64,000 nucleotides of DNA from Nocardioides thalensis (GTDB lineage Bacteria > Actinomycetota > Actinomycetes > Propionibacteriales > Nocardioidaceae), in contig NZ_JACCFP010000001.1 in the NCBI RefSeq assembly GCF_013410655.1, positions 1,178,001 through 1,242,000 on the forward strand. The letters are read 5' to 3'. Positions 19,804 through 27,922 of the stretch are shown here, piece after piece. A program made the translations under genes and the position numbers. Position 1 is the first letter of the stretch. Every line of letters starts with the position of its first letter. The notes beneath the pieces are model-generated. The model was not told where the DNA came from, ran no database searches, and saw only the letters and a program-made list of their open reading frames with translations.

Positions 19804-20979
19804 CTAGAACCGGTTGCTCGGGGTGAGGCCGAGCTGCATGCCGGCCAGGCCGCGGCCGCGACCGGCCAGGCGGTCGGCGATGTCGGCGAGCGCCTCGGCG
19901 GCAGGGGCCGTGGGGTCCGCGTCGACGATCGGCTTGCCGACGTCGCCGCCCTCGCGGAGGGACAGGTCGAGCGGGATCCGGCCGAGCAGCGGCACGTCGT
20001 AGCCGAACCGCGCCGAGAGCGTCGTGGCGACGCGCTCGCCGCCGCCGGAGCCGAAGACCTCCAGCCGGTGGTCCTTGCCCTCGGGCGTGCAGTGGGGGCA
20101 GGGGAGATAGCTCATGTTCTCGACCACGCCGACCACCCGCTGGTGCATCATCGACGCCATCGTGCCGGCCCGCTCGGCGACCTCCGCGGCCGCCTCCTGC
20201 GGAGTGGTGACCACGACGACCTCGGCGCCCGGCAGGTGCTGGCCGAGCGAGATCGCGATGTCGCCGGTGCCGGGCGGCAGGTCGAGGAGCAGCACGTCGA
20301 GGTCGCCCCAATAGACGTCGGCCAGCATCTGCACCAGCGCGCGGTCGAGCATCGGGCCGCGCCAGGCGACGACCTGCTCGCGCTTCGGCTTGAGCATGCC
20401 GATCGAGATGACGGAGACGCCCGACGCGGTCGGCACGGGCATGATCAGGTCGTCGACCTGGGTGGGCCGGGAGTCCGCGACGCCCAGCATGGCCGGCACG
20501 GAGTGGCCGTAGATGTCGGCGTCGACGATGCCGACCTTGCGGCCGGCCCGCGCCAGCGCGAGGGCGAGGTTGACGGTGACCGAGGACTTGCCGACGCCGC
20601 CCTTGCCGGACGCGATCGCGAACACCTTGGTCAGGGAGCCGGGCTGCGCGAACGGGATCTCCCGCTGGGCCTGGCCGCCGCGCAGGGTCTCGTGCAGGCC
20701 GGAGCGCTGCTCGGCCGTCATCACGCCGAGGTCGAGGTCGACCCGGGTGACGCCCTCGAGGGCGCTCACCGCTGCGGTCACGTCGCGGTTGATCGTGTCC
20801 TTGAGCGGACAGCCGGCGACCGTGAGCAGCACCCGGACCTTGACGACGCCGTCGTCGGCGACGTCCACGGAGTCGACCATGCCGAGCTCGGTGATCGGCC
20901 GCTTGATCTCGGGGTCGTTGACCGTTGCCAGGGCCGCGGTGACCTGGTCGACGGACGGGACAGACGGAGGGGTGCTCAC
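19804..20979 (-). CDS. mrp: Mrp/NBP35-family iron-sulfur cluster carrier ATPase
   Basis: 391 aa. The N-terminal MIP18/DUF59 domain (about 10-95) includes TVAGCPLKDTI. The deviant Walker A SGKGGVGKSS (about 124-132) starts the P-loop ATPase domain. The conserved CPHC motif (about 295-298) binds a bridging Fe-S cluster between two subunits. Mrp proteins hold and transfer Fe-S clusters in the cytoplasm. It starts with GTG, 11 bases after the DUF1003 stop. Confidence 0.92.
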   Translation of the reverse strand: MSTPPSVPSVDQVTAALATVNDPEIKRPITELGMVDSVDVADDGVVKVRVLLTVAGCPLKDTINRDVTAAVSALEGVTRVDLDLGVMTAEQRSGLHETLRGGQAQREIPFAQPGSLTKVFAIASGKGGVGKSSVTVNLALALARAGRKVGIVDADIYGHSVPAMLGVADSRPTQVDDLIMPVPTASGVSVISIGMLKPKREQVVAWRGPMLDRALVQMLADVYWGDLDVLLLDLPPGTGDIAISLGQHLPGAEVVVVTTPQEAAAEVAERAGTMASMMHQRVVGVVENMSYLPCPHCTPEGKDHRLEVFGSGGGERVATTLSARFGYDVPLLGRIPLDLSLREGGDVGKPIVDADPTAPAAEALADIADRLAGRGRGLAGMQLGLTPSNRF

Positions 20980-20987
20980 GACACCCG

Positions 20988-20993
20988 AGTCTA
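20988..20993 (-). promoter_or_regulatory. Putative -10 TAGACT, leaderless mrp
   Basis: On the minus strand TAGACT ends eight bases before the mrp GTG and overlaps the end of the DUF1003 gene. Confidence 0.35.
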
Positions 20994-21518
20994 CGGTCCG
21001 GGAGTTGCCGTCCCGTCGTCGCCGTCAGCGTGAGACTCGTCGCGTTCCTCCAGGTCCGACAGGAGCGCCCGCAGCTCCGAGCGGAGGAAGTCGCGGGTGG
21101 CGACCTCGCCGACGGCCATCCGCAGCGACGCGACCTCGCGGGCGAGGAACTCCATGTCGGCGTGCGCGCGGGCGTCGGCCTGCCGGTCCTGCTCGGCGAT
21201 GACGCGGTCGCGCGCCTCCTGCCGGTTCTGCGCGAGCAGGATCAGCGGGGCGGCGTACGACGCCTGCAGGCTCAGCATCAGGGTCAGGAAGATGAACGGG
21301 TAGTCGTCCCAGCGCAGGTCCTCGGGCGCGAGCGCGTTCCAGCCGACCCAGATCACCACGAACAGGGTCATGTAGATCAGGAACGTGGCGGTGCCCATGA
21401 ACCGCGCGAACTGCTCGGCGAAGACCCCGAACGCGTCGGAGCTGAAGGTCGGGCGGCGGACGAGCTGCCGGCGGGCGCCGGTCGGGGTGTCGAGCCGCTC
21501 CCCGCGACGCTCGGTCAC
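20991..21518 (-). CDS. DUF1003 membrane protein
   Basis: 175 aa from a GTG that overlaps the upstream stop (GTGA). Two membrane helices (FLIYMTLFVVIWVGWNAL and FIFLTLMLSLQASYAAPLILLAQNR) form the DUF1003 core, followed by a long charged, probably coiled-coil tail. Function is unknown. The steady association with the MgtE-like gene upstream suggests a role with it, possibly in divalent-cation or envelope homeostasis (inference). Confidence 0.85.
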   Translation of the reverse strand: MTERRGERLDTPTGARRQLVRRPTFSSDAFGVFAEQFARFMGTATFLIYMTLFVVIWVGWNALAPEDLRWDDYPFIFLTLMLSLQASYAAPLILLAQNRQEARDRVIAEQDRQADARAHADMEFLAREVASLRMAVGEVATRDFLRSELRALLSDLEERDESHADGDDGTATPGP

Positions 21519-22780
21519 GGCGTCACCCCCGGGTTGCCCGAGCTCGCGGCGCGGTCGCGCCAGTTGTTGGGCAGCATGTGGTCGAGCAGGTCGTCGACCG
21601 TGACGGCGCCCAGCAGGCGGCGGTCCTCGTCGACGACGGGCGCGGCGACCAGGTTGTAGGTCGCGAGGTGCGCGGCGACCTGGTCGATCGTCGCCTCGGG
21701 GCGGAGGTGCTCGAGGGTGTCGTCGACGGCGCCGGCCACCAGCGACGACGGCGGCTCCCGCAGCAGCCGCTGGATGTGGGCGACCCCGAGCAGCTTGCCG
21801 GTGGGGGTCTCCAGCGGCTGACGGCAGATGTAGACCATCGACGCGAGCGCCGGGGTGAGGTCCGGGTTGCGCACGTGGGCTAGCGCGTCGGCGACGGTGG
21901 CGTCGGGGCCGAGGATCACGGGCTCCGGGGTCATCATCGCGCCGGCGGTGTTCTCGACGTACTTCATCAGCCGGCGGACGTCCTCGGCCTCGTCGGGCTC
22001 CATCAGCCGCAGGAGCACCTCCTGCGTCTCCGGCGGGAGGTCGGCGATGAGGTCGGCGGCGTCGTCGGCCGACATCTCCTCGAGGACGTCGGCCGCACGC
22101 TCGGAGTCGAGCCGCTCGAGGATCCCGACCTGGTCCTCCTCGGGCAGCTCCTCGAGCACGTCGGCCAGGCGCTCGTCGTCGAGGGCGAGCGCGACCGCGG
22201 TCCGCCGCTCGACGGGGAGGTCGTGCAGGATGCTCGCCGCGTCGGCGGGACGCATGTCGTTGAGGGCCTCGACGAGGTGGGTCGCGCCCTGCTTCTCGTC
22301 GGTGCGCGCCAGTCCGCGCACGTCGTTCCACTCCACGACGTGGGTCTGGCCGCGCCGCCGCAGCGCCTTGGAGGGCTCGCGGATGGCGACCCGGCTGAGC
22401 ACCCAGTCGCGGGTGCGCGACCGCTCCATCGCGACGTCGTAGACCGTGCCGGACACCCCGCTGCTGATCACGGTGACCGTGCGGTCGAGCATCTCGCCGA
22501 TCACCAGCGTCTCGGTCGAGCGCTGCTCGAACCGCCGCATGTTGAGGAGGCCGGTCGTGTAGACCTGCCCGCTGTCGATGTTGGTCACCCGGGTCATCGG
22601 CACGAAGATCCGGCGCCGGCCGAACACCTCCGCGACCATGCCCAGCACGCGCGGCTGCGCGGACTCGCTGCGCATGCTGACGACGAGGTCGCGGACCTTC
22701 CCGACCTGGTCGCCCTGCGGGTCGAAGATCGGGAGGCCCACCAGCCGGGCGGCGTAGACACGCGACGGGGTGACACTCAC
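21515..22780 (-). CDS. MgtE N-domain / CBS-domain protein lacking the channel domain
   Basis: 421 aa. The N-terminal PRC-barrel-like part (GLPIFDPQGDQVGKVRDLVV) is followed by the MgtE N-terminal helical repeat region (about 170-275; DAASILHDLPVERR, ADVLEELPEEDQ, AADLIADLPPE). A CBS pair follows (about 280-410; AGAMMTPEPVILGPDATV ... LLGAVTVDDLLDHMLPNNWR). In MgtE these parts sense magnesium, but the transmembrane channel domain is absent. The protein is therefore probably a soluble sensor or regulator. It uses a GTG start. Confidence 0.85.
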   Translation of the reverse strand: MSVTPSRVYAARLVGLPIFDPQGDQVGKVRDLVVSMRSESAQPRVLGMVAEVFGRRRIFVPMTRVTNIDSGQVYTTGLLNMRRFEQRSTETLVIGEMLDRTVTVISSGVSGTVYDVAMERSRTRDWVLSRVAIREPSKALRRRGQTHVVEWNDVRGLARTDEKQGATHLVEALNDMRPADAASILHDLPVERRTAVALALDDERLADVLEELPEEDQVGILERLDSERAADVLEEMSADDAADLIADLPPETQEVLLRLMEPDEAEDVRRLMKYVENTAGAMMTPEPVILGPDATVADALAHVRNPDLTPALASMVYICRQPLETPTGKLLGVAHIQRLLREPPSSLVAGAVDDTLEHLRPEATIDQVAAHLATYNLVAAPVVDEDRRLLGAVTVDDLLDHMLPNNWRDRAASSGNPGVTP

Positions 22781-22787
22781 GAGGGCA

Positions 22788-22793
22788 ACGGTA
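22788..22793 (-). promoter_or_regulatory. Putative -10 TACCGT, leaderless MgtE-like gene
   Basis: On the minus strand TACCGT ends seven bases before the GTG at 22780. Confidence 0.3.
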
Positions 22794-22855
22794 GTGGGAG
22801 ACGTCCGTCCGGCCGCGCACCCCGCGCCACGCCCGGGGGAGCGTGACGCAACCGA

Positions 22856-22886
22856 TTGACGGTCTAGGACGTCATGCTCTTAGTGT
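22856..22886 (+). promoter_or_regulatory. Putative sigma-A-type promoter of the lipoprotein gene
   Basis: TTGACG at 22856-22861 and TAGTGT at 22881-22886 are 19 bases apart, about 30 bases upstream of the GTG at 22917. The -35 is a good match; the spacing is long. Confidence 0.4.
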
Positions 22887-22916
22887 GGCAATGACCCGAA
22901 CCGGATGGAGGGGACC

Positions 22917-23306
22917 GTGCGACGGACCGCTGGGACCGCGCTGGCAGCGGCGATCCTGACCTTGCTCGCCGCCTGCGGCGACGACGAGCCGACGACCGCG
23001 AGGGACCCGTCGGCCGAGCCGGACCAGTCGGCGTCGGAGCCCACCGAGGGTGAGACGACCGAGGTGCCCGACTGGCCGTCGTGCGCCGAGGTCTGGGTCG
23101 CCGAGGCCACCCTGCCGCAGGGCTACAAGGGGTGCCTCGACGGTGACACGGCGGTCAAGGCCGACCGTCAGATGTGTTCGTCCGGTCAGGTGCTGGTGAC
23201 CTACGACGAGCTCTTCTACGCCGTGGTCGGCGGCCCGGTCAACGAGACCGAGGGTCTTGCCCAGGATTCGCATTACCGTTCGGCCAAGCAGTCCTGTTTG
23301 GCATGA
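22917..23306 (+). CDS. Small secreted lipoprotein, unknown function
   Basis: 129 aa. GTG at 22917 was chosen because GGAGGGG lies just upstream and it starts directly with the signal peptide MRRTAGTALAAAILTLLAAC. The lipobox LLAAC predicts lipidation and membrane attachment. A Thr/Glu/Ser-rich linker leads to a short globular part with four Cys residues (WPSCAEVW, YKGCLDG, QMCSSGQ, KQSCLA), likely forming two disulfides. No family recognised. Confidence 0.7.
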   Translation: MRRTAGTALAAAILTLLAACGDDEPTTARDPSAEPDQSASEPTEGETTEVPDWPSCAEVWVAEATLPQGYKGCLDGDTAVKADRQMCSSGQVLVTYDELFYAVVGGPVNETEGLAQDSHYRSAKQSCLA

Positions 23307-23415
23307 TCAACCCCGATGGGGGACCTGCCGCAGGCATGCCGCGGCTCCGGCGCGCACGCGTCGCCCCCCGAACGCGCGACACGATGAGTGCCGAGTCGAG
23401 GAGTGGTGAAACGCA

Positions 23416-24819
23416 ATGAGGAAGTACGTCGCCGCAGTGGTGACCGCGGCTGTGCTGGCGACGCCGGCACTGGCCGTTCCGGCCCAGGCAGGCGCACCGA
23501 CGCCGATCACCGAGGAGCGGGACCGTGACGAGTCCGGCACCCAGAGCTTGCGGAGCGAGGACAGGGACCGGAGCGGCGACGGCCGCAAGGGCGACCGGAC
23601 GGGGGACCGCGACGGCCGCGAGGGCGACCGGTCCGGTGACCGCGATGGCCGGAAGGGCGACCGCGACGGCCGCCGGGCGAGGTTCCGCCTGGCGCCGGGC
23701 GTGACGTTCAACAGCCCCTTCGGCAAGCAGTACCCGATCAAGAACAAGATCAGCCGCGCACTGCGGCACACCCCCAAGGGCGAGAAGATCCGCGTGATGA
23801 GCTGGAACTTCAGCGCCGTGGGGCTGACCAACGACCTGATCGCGGCGCACCGCCGCGGCGTGAGCGTCCGGGTGTTCATGGCCCGCACGCTCGTCAACCA
23901 CGAGTTCCGTCGGCTCACCGACGCGCTCAAGGCCGGCAACCGCAAGCGCCCCAAGGCGATGCGCAGCTGGACCCGCACCTGCAGCAACTCCTGCCGCGGC
24001 AAGGGCGGCGCGATGCACTCCAAGTGGGTGACGATCAGCAAGGCCGGCCGCAGCCGCAAGATCGTCATGCAGGGTTCGGCCAACCTGACCGGTCCCGCCT
24101 CGGTCAACCAGTGGAACGACTGGTTCACGACCGTCGGCAGGAACCGGATCTACGAGGCCTACCAGCGGATCTTCCGCGAGTCCGCACGGGACCGCAAGGC
24201 TCCTGCGTTCACCGTGCGCGAGGGCGACACCCTCGCGTGGTTCGCTCCCCGCGGTGGTCGAAAGGACCTGGTCCTGGACATGCTCAACGACGTGCAGTGC
24301 AAGGGCGCCCGCGACGCCGGCATCCGCGGCCGCACGGCGATCCGCATCGCCTCCGCGGTCATCCAGAACAGCCGCGGGCAGCGGATCGCTCACAAGATCA
24401 AGGACCTGCACAACCGCGGTTGCAACATCCGCATGGTCTACACGCTGTCGACCAACGAGGTCATGGGCATCCTCCAGGGCGTCCCGGTCCGCCACCTCGC
24501 CTACGACGGTGACGGCGACGGTGCCTACGACAACTACCTGCACATGAAGGCGATGACCATCAGCGGCAACTGGCGCGGCGACCGCAGCGCCCGGGTCGTC
24601 TTCAACGGCAGCGCCAACTGGTCGACGATCGGCACGATCTCCGACGAGCAGGGCATGATCGTGCGGCGCAACAGCCTCGAGAAGAAGTACGGCAAGTGGA
24701 TCACCGGCCTCTACAACGGTGCTCCGCGCGGCCGCCTGGTGACGACGGAGTACCTCCGTCGCCAGGGTGTCGAGAACCCCTACGCGGGCCTCGAGCTGGA
24801 GCTGGGCCACCAGGGCTGA
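23416..24819 (+). CDS. Secreted phospholipase-D-like protein with HxKx4S motifs
   Basis: 467 aa. A signal peptide (1-26) is followed by a low-complexity linker of GDR/DGRKGDR units (about 50-88), then a duplicated PLD fold. The catalytic motifs are His201-Ser-Lys203 and His376-Met-Lys378, each followed by GSAN (about 220 and 398) as in PLD enzymes. The Asp of HxKxxxxD is Ser in both copies. Phosphodiesterase activity on lipids, nucleic acid or teichoic-acid-like polymers outside the cell is plausible; the substrate is unknown. A strong terminator follows. Confidence 0.8.
   Translation: MRKYVAAVVTAAVLATPALAVPAQAGAPTPITEERDRDESGTQSLRSEDRDRSGDGRKGDRTGDRDGREGDRSGDRDGRKGDRDGRRARFRLAPGVTFNSPFGKQYPIKNKISRALRHTPKGEKIRVMSWNFSAVGLTNDLIAAHRRGVSVRVFMARTLVNHEFRRLTDALKAGNRKRPKAMRSWTRTCSNSCRGKGGAMHSKWVTISKAGRSRKIVMQGSANLTGPASVNQWNDWFTTVGRNRIYEAYQRIFRESARDRKAPAFTVREGDTLAWFAPRGGRKDLVLDMLNDVQCKGARDAGIRGRTAIRIASAVIQNSRGQRIAHKIKDLHNRGCNIRMVYTLSTNEVMGILQGVPVRHLAYDGDGDGAYDNYLHMKAMTISGNWRGDRSARVVFNGSANWSTIGTISDEQGMIVRRNSLEKKYGKWITGLYNGAPRGRLVTTEYLRRQGVENPYAGLELELGHQG
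23563..23679 (+). repeat. Short tandem repeats encoding a GDR-rich linker
   Basis: Imperfect repeats of GGCGACCGx/GACGGCCGC units encode the highly charged Gly-Asp-Arg linker of the PLD-like protein. Such tracts can change length by slippage. Confidence 0.6.
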
Positions 24820-24844
24820 CGCTCTCACCTCACCGCAGCGACGA

Positions 24845-24890
24845 AACGCCGGGTGGGCCGAATGCGGCCCGCCCGGCGTTCGTCTTCTTA
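24845..24890 (+). terminator. Strong rho-independent-type terminator
   Basis: A 16-bp stem (24845-24860 with 24865-24880, one mismatch pairable as G-T) closed by the loop AATG is followed by the T-rich tail CGTCTTCTTA. It ends transcription of the PLD-like gene. Confidence 0.85.
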
Positions 24891-24941
24891 GGATCGATGG
24901 CGGCCAACCGATCTCTTCCCCGATCTGTCTGGAGGCCCCCG

Positions 24942-26852
24942 TTGTTCTCGCTCGCGCGCGTCCCGGCCGCACTCGCCGCCGTCCTCGCCGTCGTGCTCTC
25001 GGTCGCTGCGGGCGTGCCCGCTGGGGCCGACGAGGCCGACCGCTACGCCCGGAAGGGGCCGGCGCTGTCCGGCTACGACCGGATCTCGGCGGGAGGTGAG
25101 TACACCTGCGGCATCATCGGCGGCTCGCTCTTCTGCTGGGGGCGCAACACCTGGGGCCAGGTCGGCACGGGGGAGCGCACCGAGTCGGTCGACGAGCCGA
25201 CGCGCGTCGGTGACCGCACCAACTGGCGCAGGGTGGCCGCCGGCGGCGCCACCACCTGCGGGATCCGCGGCGACGCCGGCCGGCTGTTCTGCTGGGGGCT
25301 CAACAACCGCGGCCAGGTCGGGGACGGCACCCGCGAGGTCCGGGTCAACCCGCGCCGTGCGCCCGGTCGGGACTGGCGCGCCGTCGACGTCGGCTGGTTC
25401 CACGCGTGCGGCATCCGCGAGGGCGGCGCTCTCTACTGCTGGGGCGACAACCAGTACGGCGAGCTGGGTCAGGGCAACACGAAGCAGGACCTGAAGCTCC
25501 ACCGCGTGCGGGGCCGGTGGTACTCCGTGCGCACCGACGGCTGGACCACCTGCGGCATCAAGCACGACCGGTCCCTGTGGTGCTGGGGCCGCAACCTCCT
25601 CGGCCAGGTGGGCGACGGCAGCTGGGCCGACCGCACCCGCCCGGTCAAGATCGGCGGCGACGCCCGCTGGTCGCAGGTCGAGATGAGCTGGACCAGCGCT
25701 TGCGCGCGCCGCGGCGACGGATCCGTCCACTGCTGGGGCCGCAACGACCGCGGCGGCGTGGGCGACGGCACCCGCGACGCGCGCAACCGCCCGACCCCGG
25801 TCCTGGGCGGCCACCAGGCGAGCCGGATCTCCGTCTTCGAGGGAGGCGGCTGCCTGCTGGACACCGCCGGCAAGACGTTCTGCTGGGGCGACAACCGCTA
25901 CCACCAGGTGGGCGGCACCCAGGGCTCCTACACGAGGCCGCGCCAGCGGCCCGGCACCTACCGCGAGCTGAGCGCGGGTTGGCTGCACACGTGCGGCCTG
26001 CGCGACGCCGCCGTCGTGTGCTGGGGCAGCAACGAGCGCAGCCAGCTGGGCCGCCGTACGGCGTACGTCCGGCCCACGAACGCCGACGGCCCGCTGCCGG
26101 GCCGGCGCGGCGCCGCCCTCTCGTTCCGGATCGCGACGTTCAACGCCCTCGGCGAGCACCACTCCGGGCCCTACCGCGACGCCGACCGCTTCGCGCCGAG
26201 CCGGCTGCGCGCGGAGTGGATGGTGCAGGGGATCTTCAACCAGAAGCTCGACGTCATCGGGGTCCAGGAGGCGTCCGGCGGCCAGGTCGAGGCGATCCTG
26301 CGGGCGGGCGACGGCCGGCTGGCGTCCTTCCCCGACCCGGCCGTGGACCCGCAGCACACCGAGTCGACCCTGTTCTGGAACAAGACCCGGTTCGAGGCGG
26401 TGAAGAAGAAGGTCATCCGGACCATGTTCATCTCGCGGGAGCTGCCACGGCCCTACGTGAAGCTGCGCGACCGGGCCACCGGCCGGGAGTTCTGGGTGAT
26501 GGCGATCCACAACGCCGGCTGGGACATGCAGCGCAAGCGCAACATGGCCGTCCGCGAGCAGATCGCGAAGATCAAGGAGCTCGAGGAGTCCGGCCTGCCG
26601 GTCTACTACATCGGCGACTTCAACGAGAAGCGGACGATCTTCTGCAAGGTGCGCACCCGCACCGGGCTCGAGGCGGCGCACGGAGGCCGGATCACCAGGG
26701 ACGGCGAGTGCCGCCCGCCGCGGCTGATGCGCGTCGACTGGCTCTTCGGCTCCCGCAAGACCGACTGGAGCAACTTCCAGTTCAGCAAGGCGCCGATGGT
26801 CCGGCTCACCACCGACCACTGGGTGCCCATGGCGACCGTCCGGGTACCCTGA
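24942..26852 (+). CDS. Secreted RCC1-type propeller fused to an EEP nuclease/phosphatase domain
   Basis: 636 aa. TTG at 24942 was chosen because GGAGG lies six bases upstream and it starts the signal peptide MFSLARVPAALAAVLAVVL; an ATG at 24897 is the alternative. Seven RCC1-like repeats (about 47-385), each with C-G near the start and CWG-N-GQ/EL-G at the end, predict a seven-bladed propeller with a Cys pair per blade. An endonuclease/exonuclease/phosphatase domain follows (about 394-636): FNALGE, VQEASGG, AIHNAGW, IGDFNEK, MRVDWLFGS, TTDHWVP. The fusion is unusual. It is followed six bases later by a sulfotransferase-like gene. Confidence 0.85.
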   Translation: MFSLARVPAALAAVLAVVLSVAAGVPAGADEADRYARKGPALSGYDRISAGGEYTCGIIGGSLFCWGRNTWGQVGTGERTESVDEPTRVGDRTNWRRVAAGGATTCGIRGDAGRLFCWGLNNRGQVGDGTREVRVNPRRAPGRDWRAVDVGWFHACGIREGGALYCWGDNQYGELGQGNTKQDLKLHRVRGRWYSVRTDGWTTCGIKHDRSLWCWGRNLLGQVGDGSWADRTRPVKIGGDARWSQVEMSWTSACARRGDGSVHCWGRNDRGGVGDGTRDARNRPTPVLGGHQASRISVFEGGGCLLDTAGKTFCWGDNRYHQVGGTQGSYTRPRQRPGTYRELSAGWLHTCGLRDAAVVCWGSNERSQLGRRTAYVRPTNADGPLPGRRGAALSFRIATFNALGEHHSGPYRDADRFAPSRLRAEWMVQGIFNQKLDVIGVQEASGGQVEAILRAGDGRLASFPDPAVDPQHTESTLFWNKTRFEAVKKKVIRTMFISRELPRPYVKLRDRATGREFWVMAIHNAGWDMQRKRNMAVREQIAKIKELEESGLPVYYIGDFNEKRTIFCKVRTRTGLEAAHGGRITRDGECRPPRLMRVDWLFGSRKTDWSNFQFSKAPMVRLTTDHWVPMATVRVP

Positions 26853-26857
26853 CGCGC

Positions 26858-27922
26858 GTGGCGAGTCGGCTGGTCCTGCACCTGGGTTCGATGAAGTCGG
26901 GAACCAGCTTCCTGCAGAACGTCCTCGGGCGGCACAAGGACCAGATGGCCGAGCGCGGCGTGCTCTTCGCGGGCCCCCGGTGGCGCGCCCAGGTCACGGC
27001 CGTGCGCGACCTGATCGCCGCGGGCGGCCCGGGTCAGCCGCCGCTGGCCGACGACGGCCCCTGGCGCCGCCTGGTCCGCGAGATCGACGCGTGGGAGGGC
27101 ACCGCCGTCATCTCGATGGAGTTCCTGGCACCGCGGTCGGAGGCCAAGATCGCCCAGATCCTCGCCGACTTCCCCGACACCCCCGTCGAGGCGGTGCTCA
27201 CCTGCCGCGATCTCGGGCGCAACATCCCGGCGATGTGGCTCGAGGCCGTCCAGAACGGCGGCGTCACCCCGTGGGGGCAGTACCTCGACTCCGTGCGGCA
27301 GCGGAAGTCCGGCGACCGGGTCGCCCGCAACTTCTGGAAGCACCAGGGCATCCCCGAGATCGCCTCCCGCTGGGCCAAGAGCCTCGGCCACGACCGGTTG
27401 ACGCTCGTGACGCTGCCGCAGCCCGGTGCCGGCCCGGACGTCCTGTGGCGGCGCTTCTGCGAGGCGATTGGCATCGATCCCGAGGGCTACGACCTCGACG
27501 TCCGCGCCAACCCCTCGATCGGGCTGACCTCGGCGCTCGTGCTGCTCCGGCTCAACCAGGCCTACCACGAGCAGTACGGCGCGATGCCGCCCATCTACGA
27601 CACCTACGTCAAGCACAAGCTCGCCAAGCGCGGCATGGTCTTCCGCAGCAAGGAGGAGCCCAAGCTCGGGCTCGACGCCTCCTGGGTCGTCAAGGCGGGG
27701 GAGAGCCAGATCGAGCGGCTGCAGAAGGCCGGCCACCGTGTCGTCGGCGACCTGTTCGACCTGCGCCCCGTGCCCGTCAAGGGTGTCCACGCCGACAAGG
27801 TCTCCCAGGCGGAGGTCCTCGACGCCACCGTCTCGGCGCTGGCGCGGTCGCTGGACTCGTGGGCAGAGTCCGACCGGGCGCACCGGCGCCAGGGCCGCGG
27901 CCGTCGCGAGGCGGACGGATGA
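26858..27922 (+). CDS. Sulfotransferase-fold protein 1
   Basis: 354 aa with a GTG start. The N-terminal HLGSMKSGTSFLQNVL (Gly10-Ser17) is a PAPS-type 5'-phosphosulfate-binding loop. A second family element is VLTCRDLGRNIPAMWLEAVQNG, the 3'-phosphate-binding Arg/Ser region. It probably transfers sulfate to a carbohydrate or surface polymer. It is more like protein 3 (32882-33901) than protein 2, sharing KSGTS-LQ, ISMEFL-P and ETVQNG-type elements. The stop overlaps the glycosyltransferase start by four bases. Confidence 0.75.
   Translation: MASRLVLHLGSMKSGTSFLQNVLGRHKDQMAERGVLFAGPRWRAQVTAVRDLIAAGGPGQPPLADDGPWRRLVREIDAWEGTAVISMEFLAPRSEAKIAQILADFPDTPVEAVLTCRDLGRNIPAMWLEAVQNGGVTPWGQYLDSVRQRKSGDRVARNFWKHQGIPEIASRWAKSLGHDRLTLVTLPQPGAGPDVLWRRFCEAIGIDPEGYDLDVRANPSIGLTSALVLLRLNQAYHEQYGAMPPIYDTYVKHKLAKRGMVFRSKEEPKLGLDASWVVKAGESQIERLQKAGHRVVGDLFDLRPVPVKGVHADKVSQAEVLDATVSALARSLDSWAESDRAHRRQGRGRREADG

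Noticed and set aside
23563..23679. CRISPR-like repeat array
   Set aside because: The repeats are short, imperfect, in frame and without spacers; they code the GDR-rich linker of the PLD-like protein.
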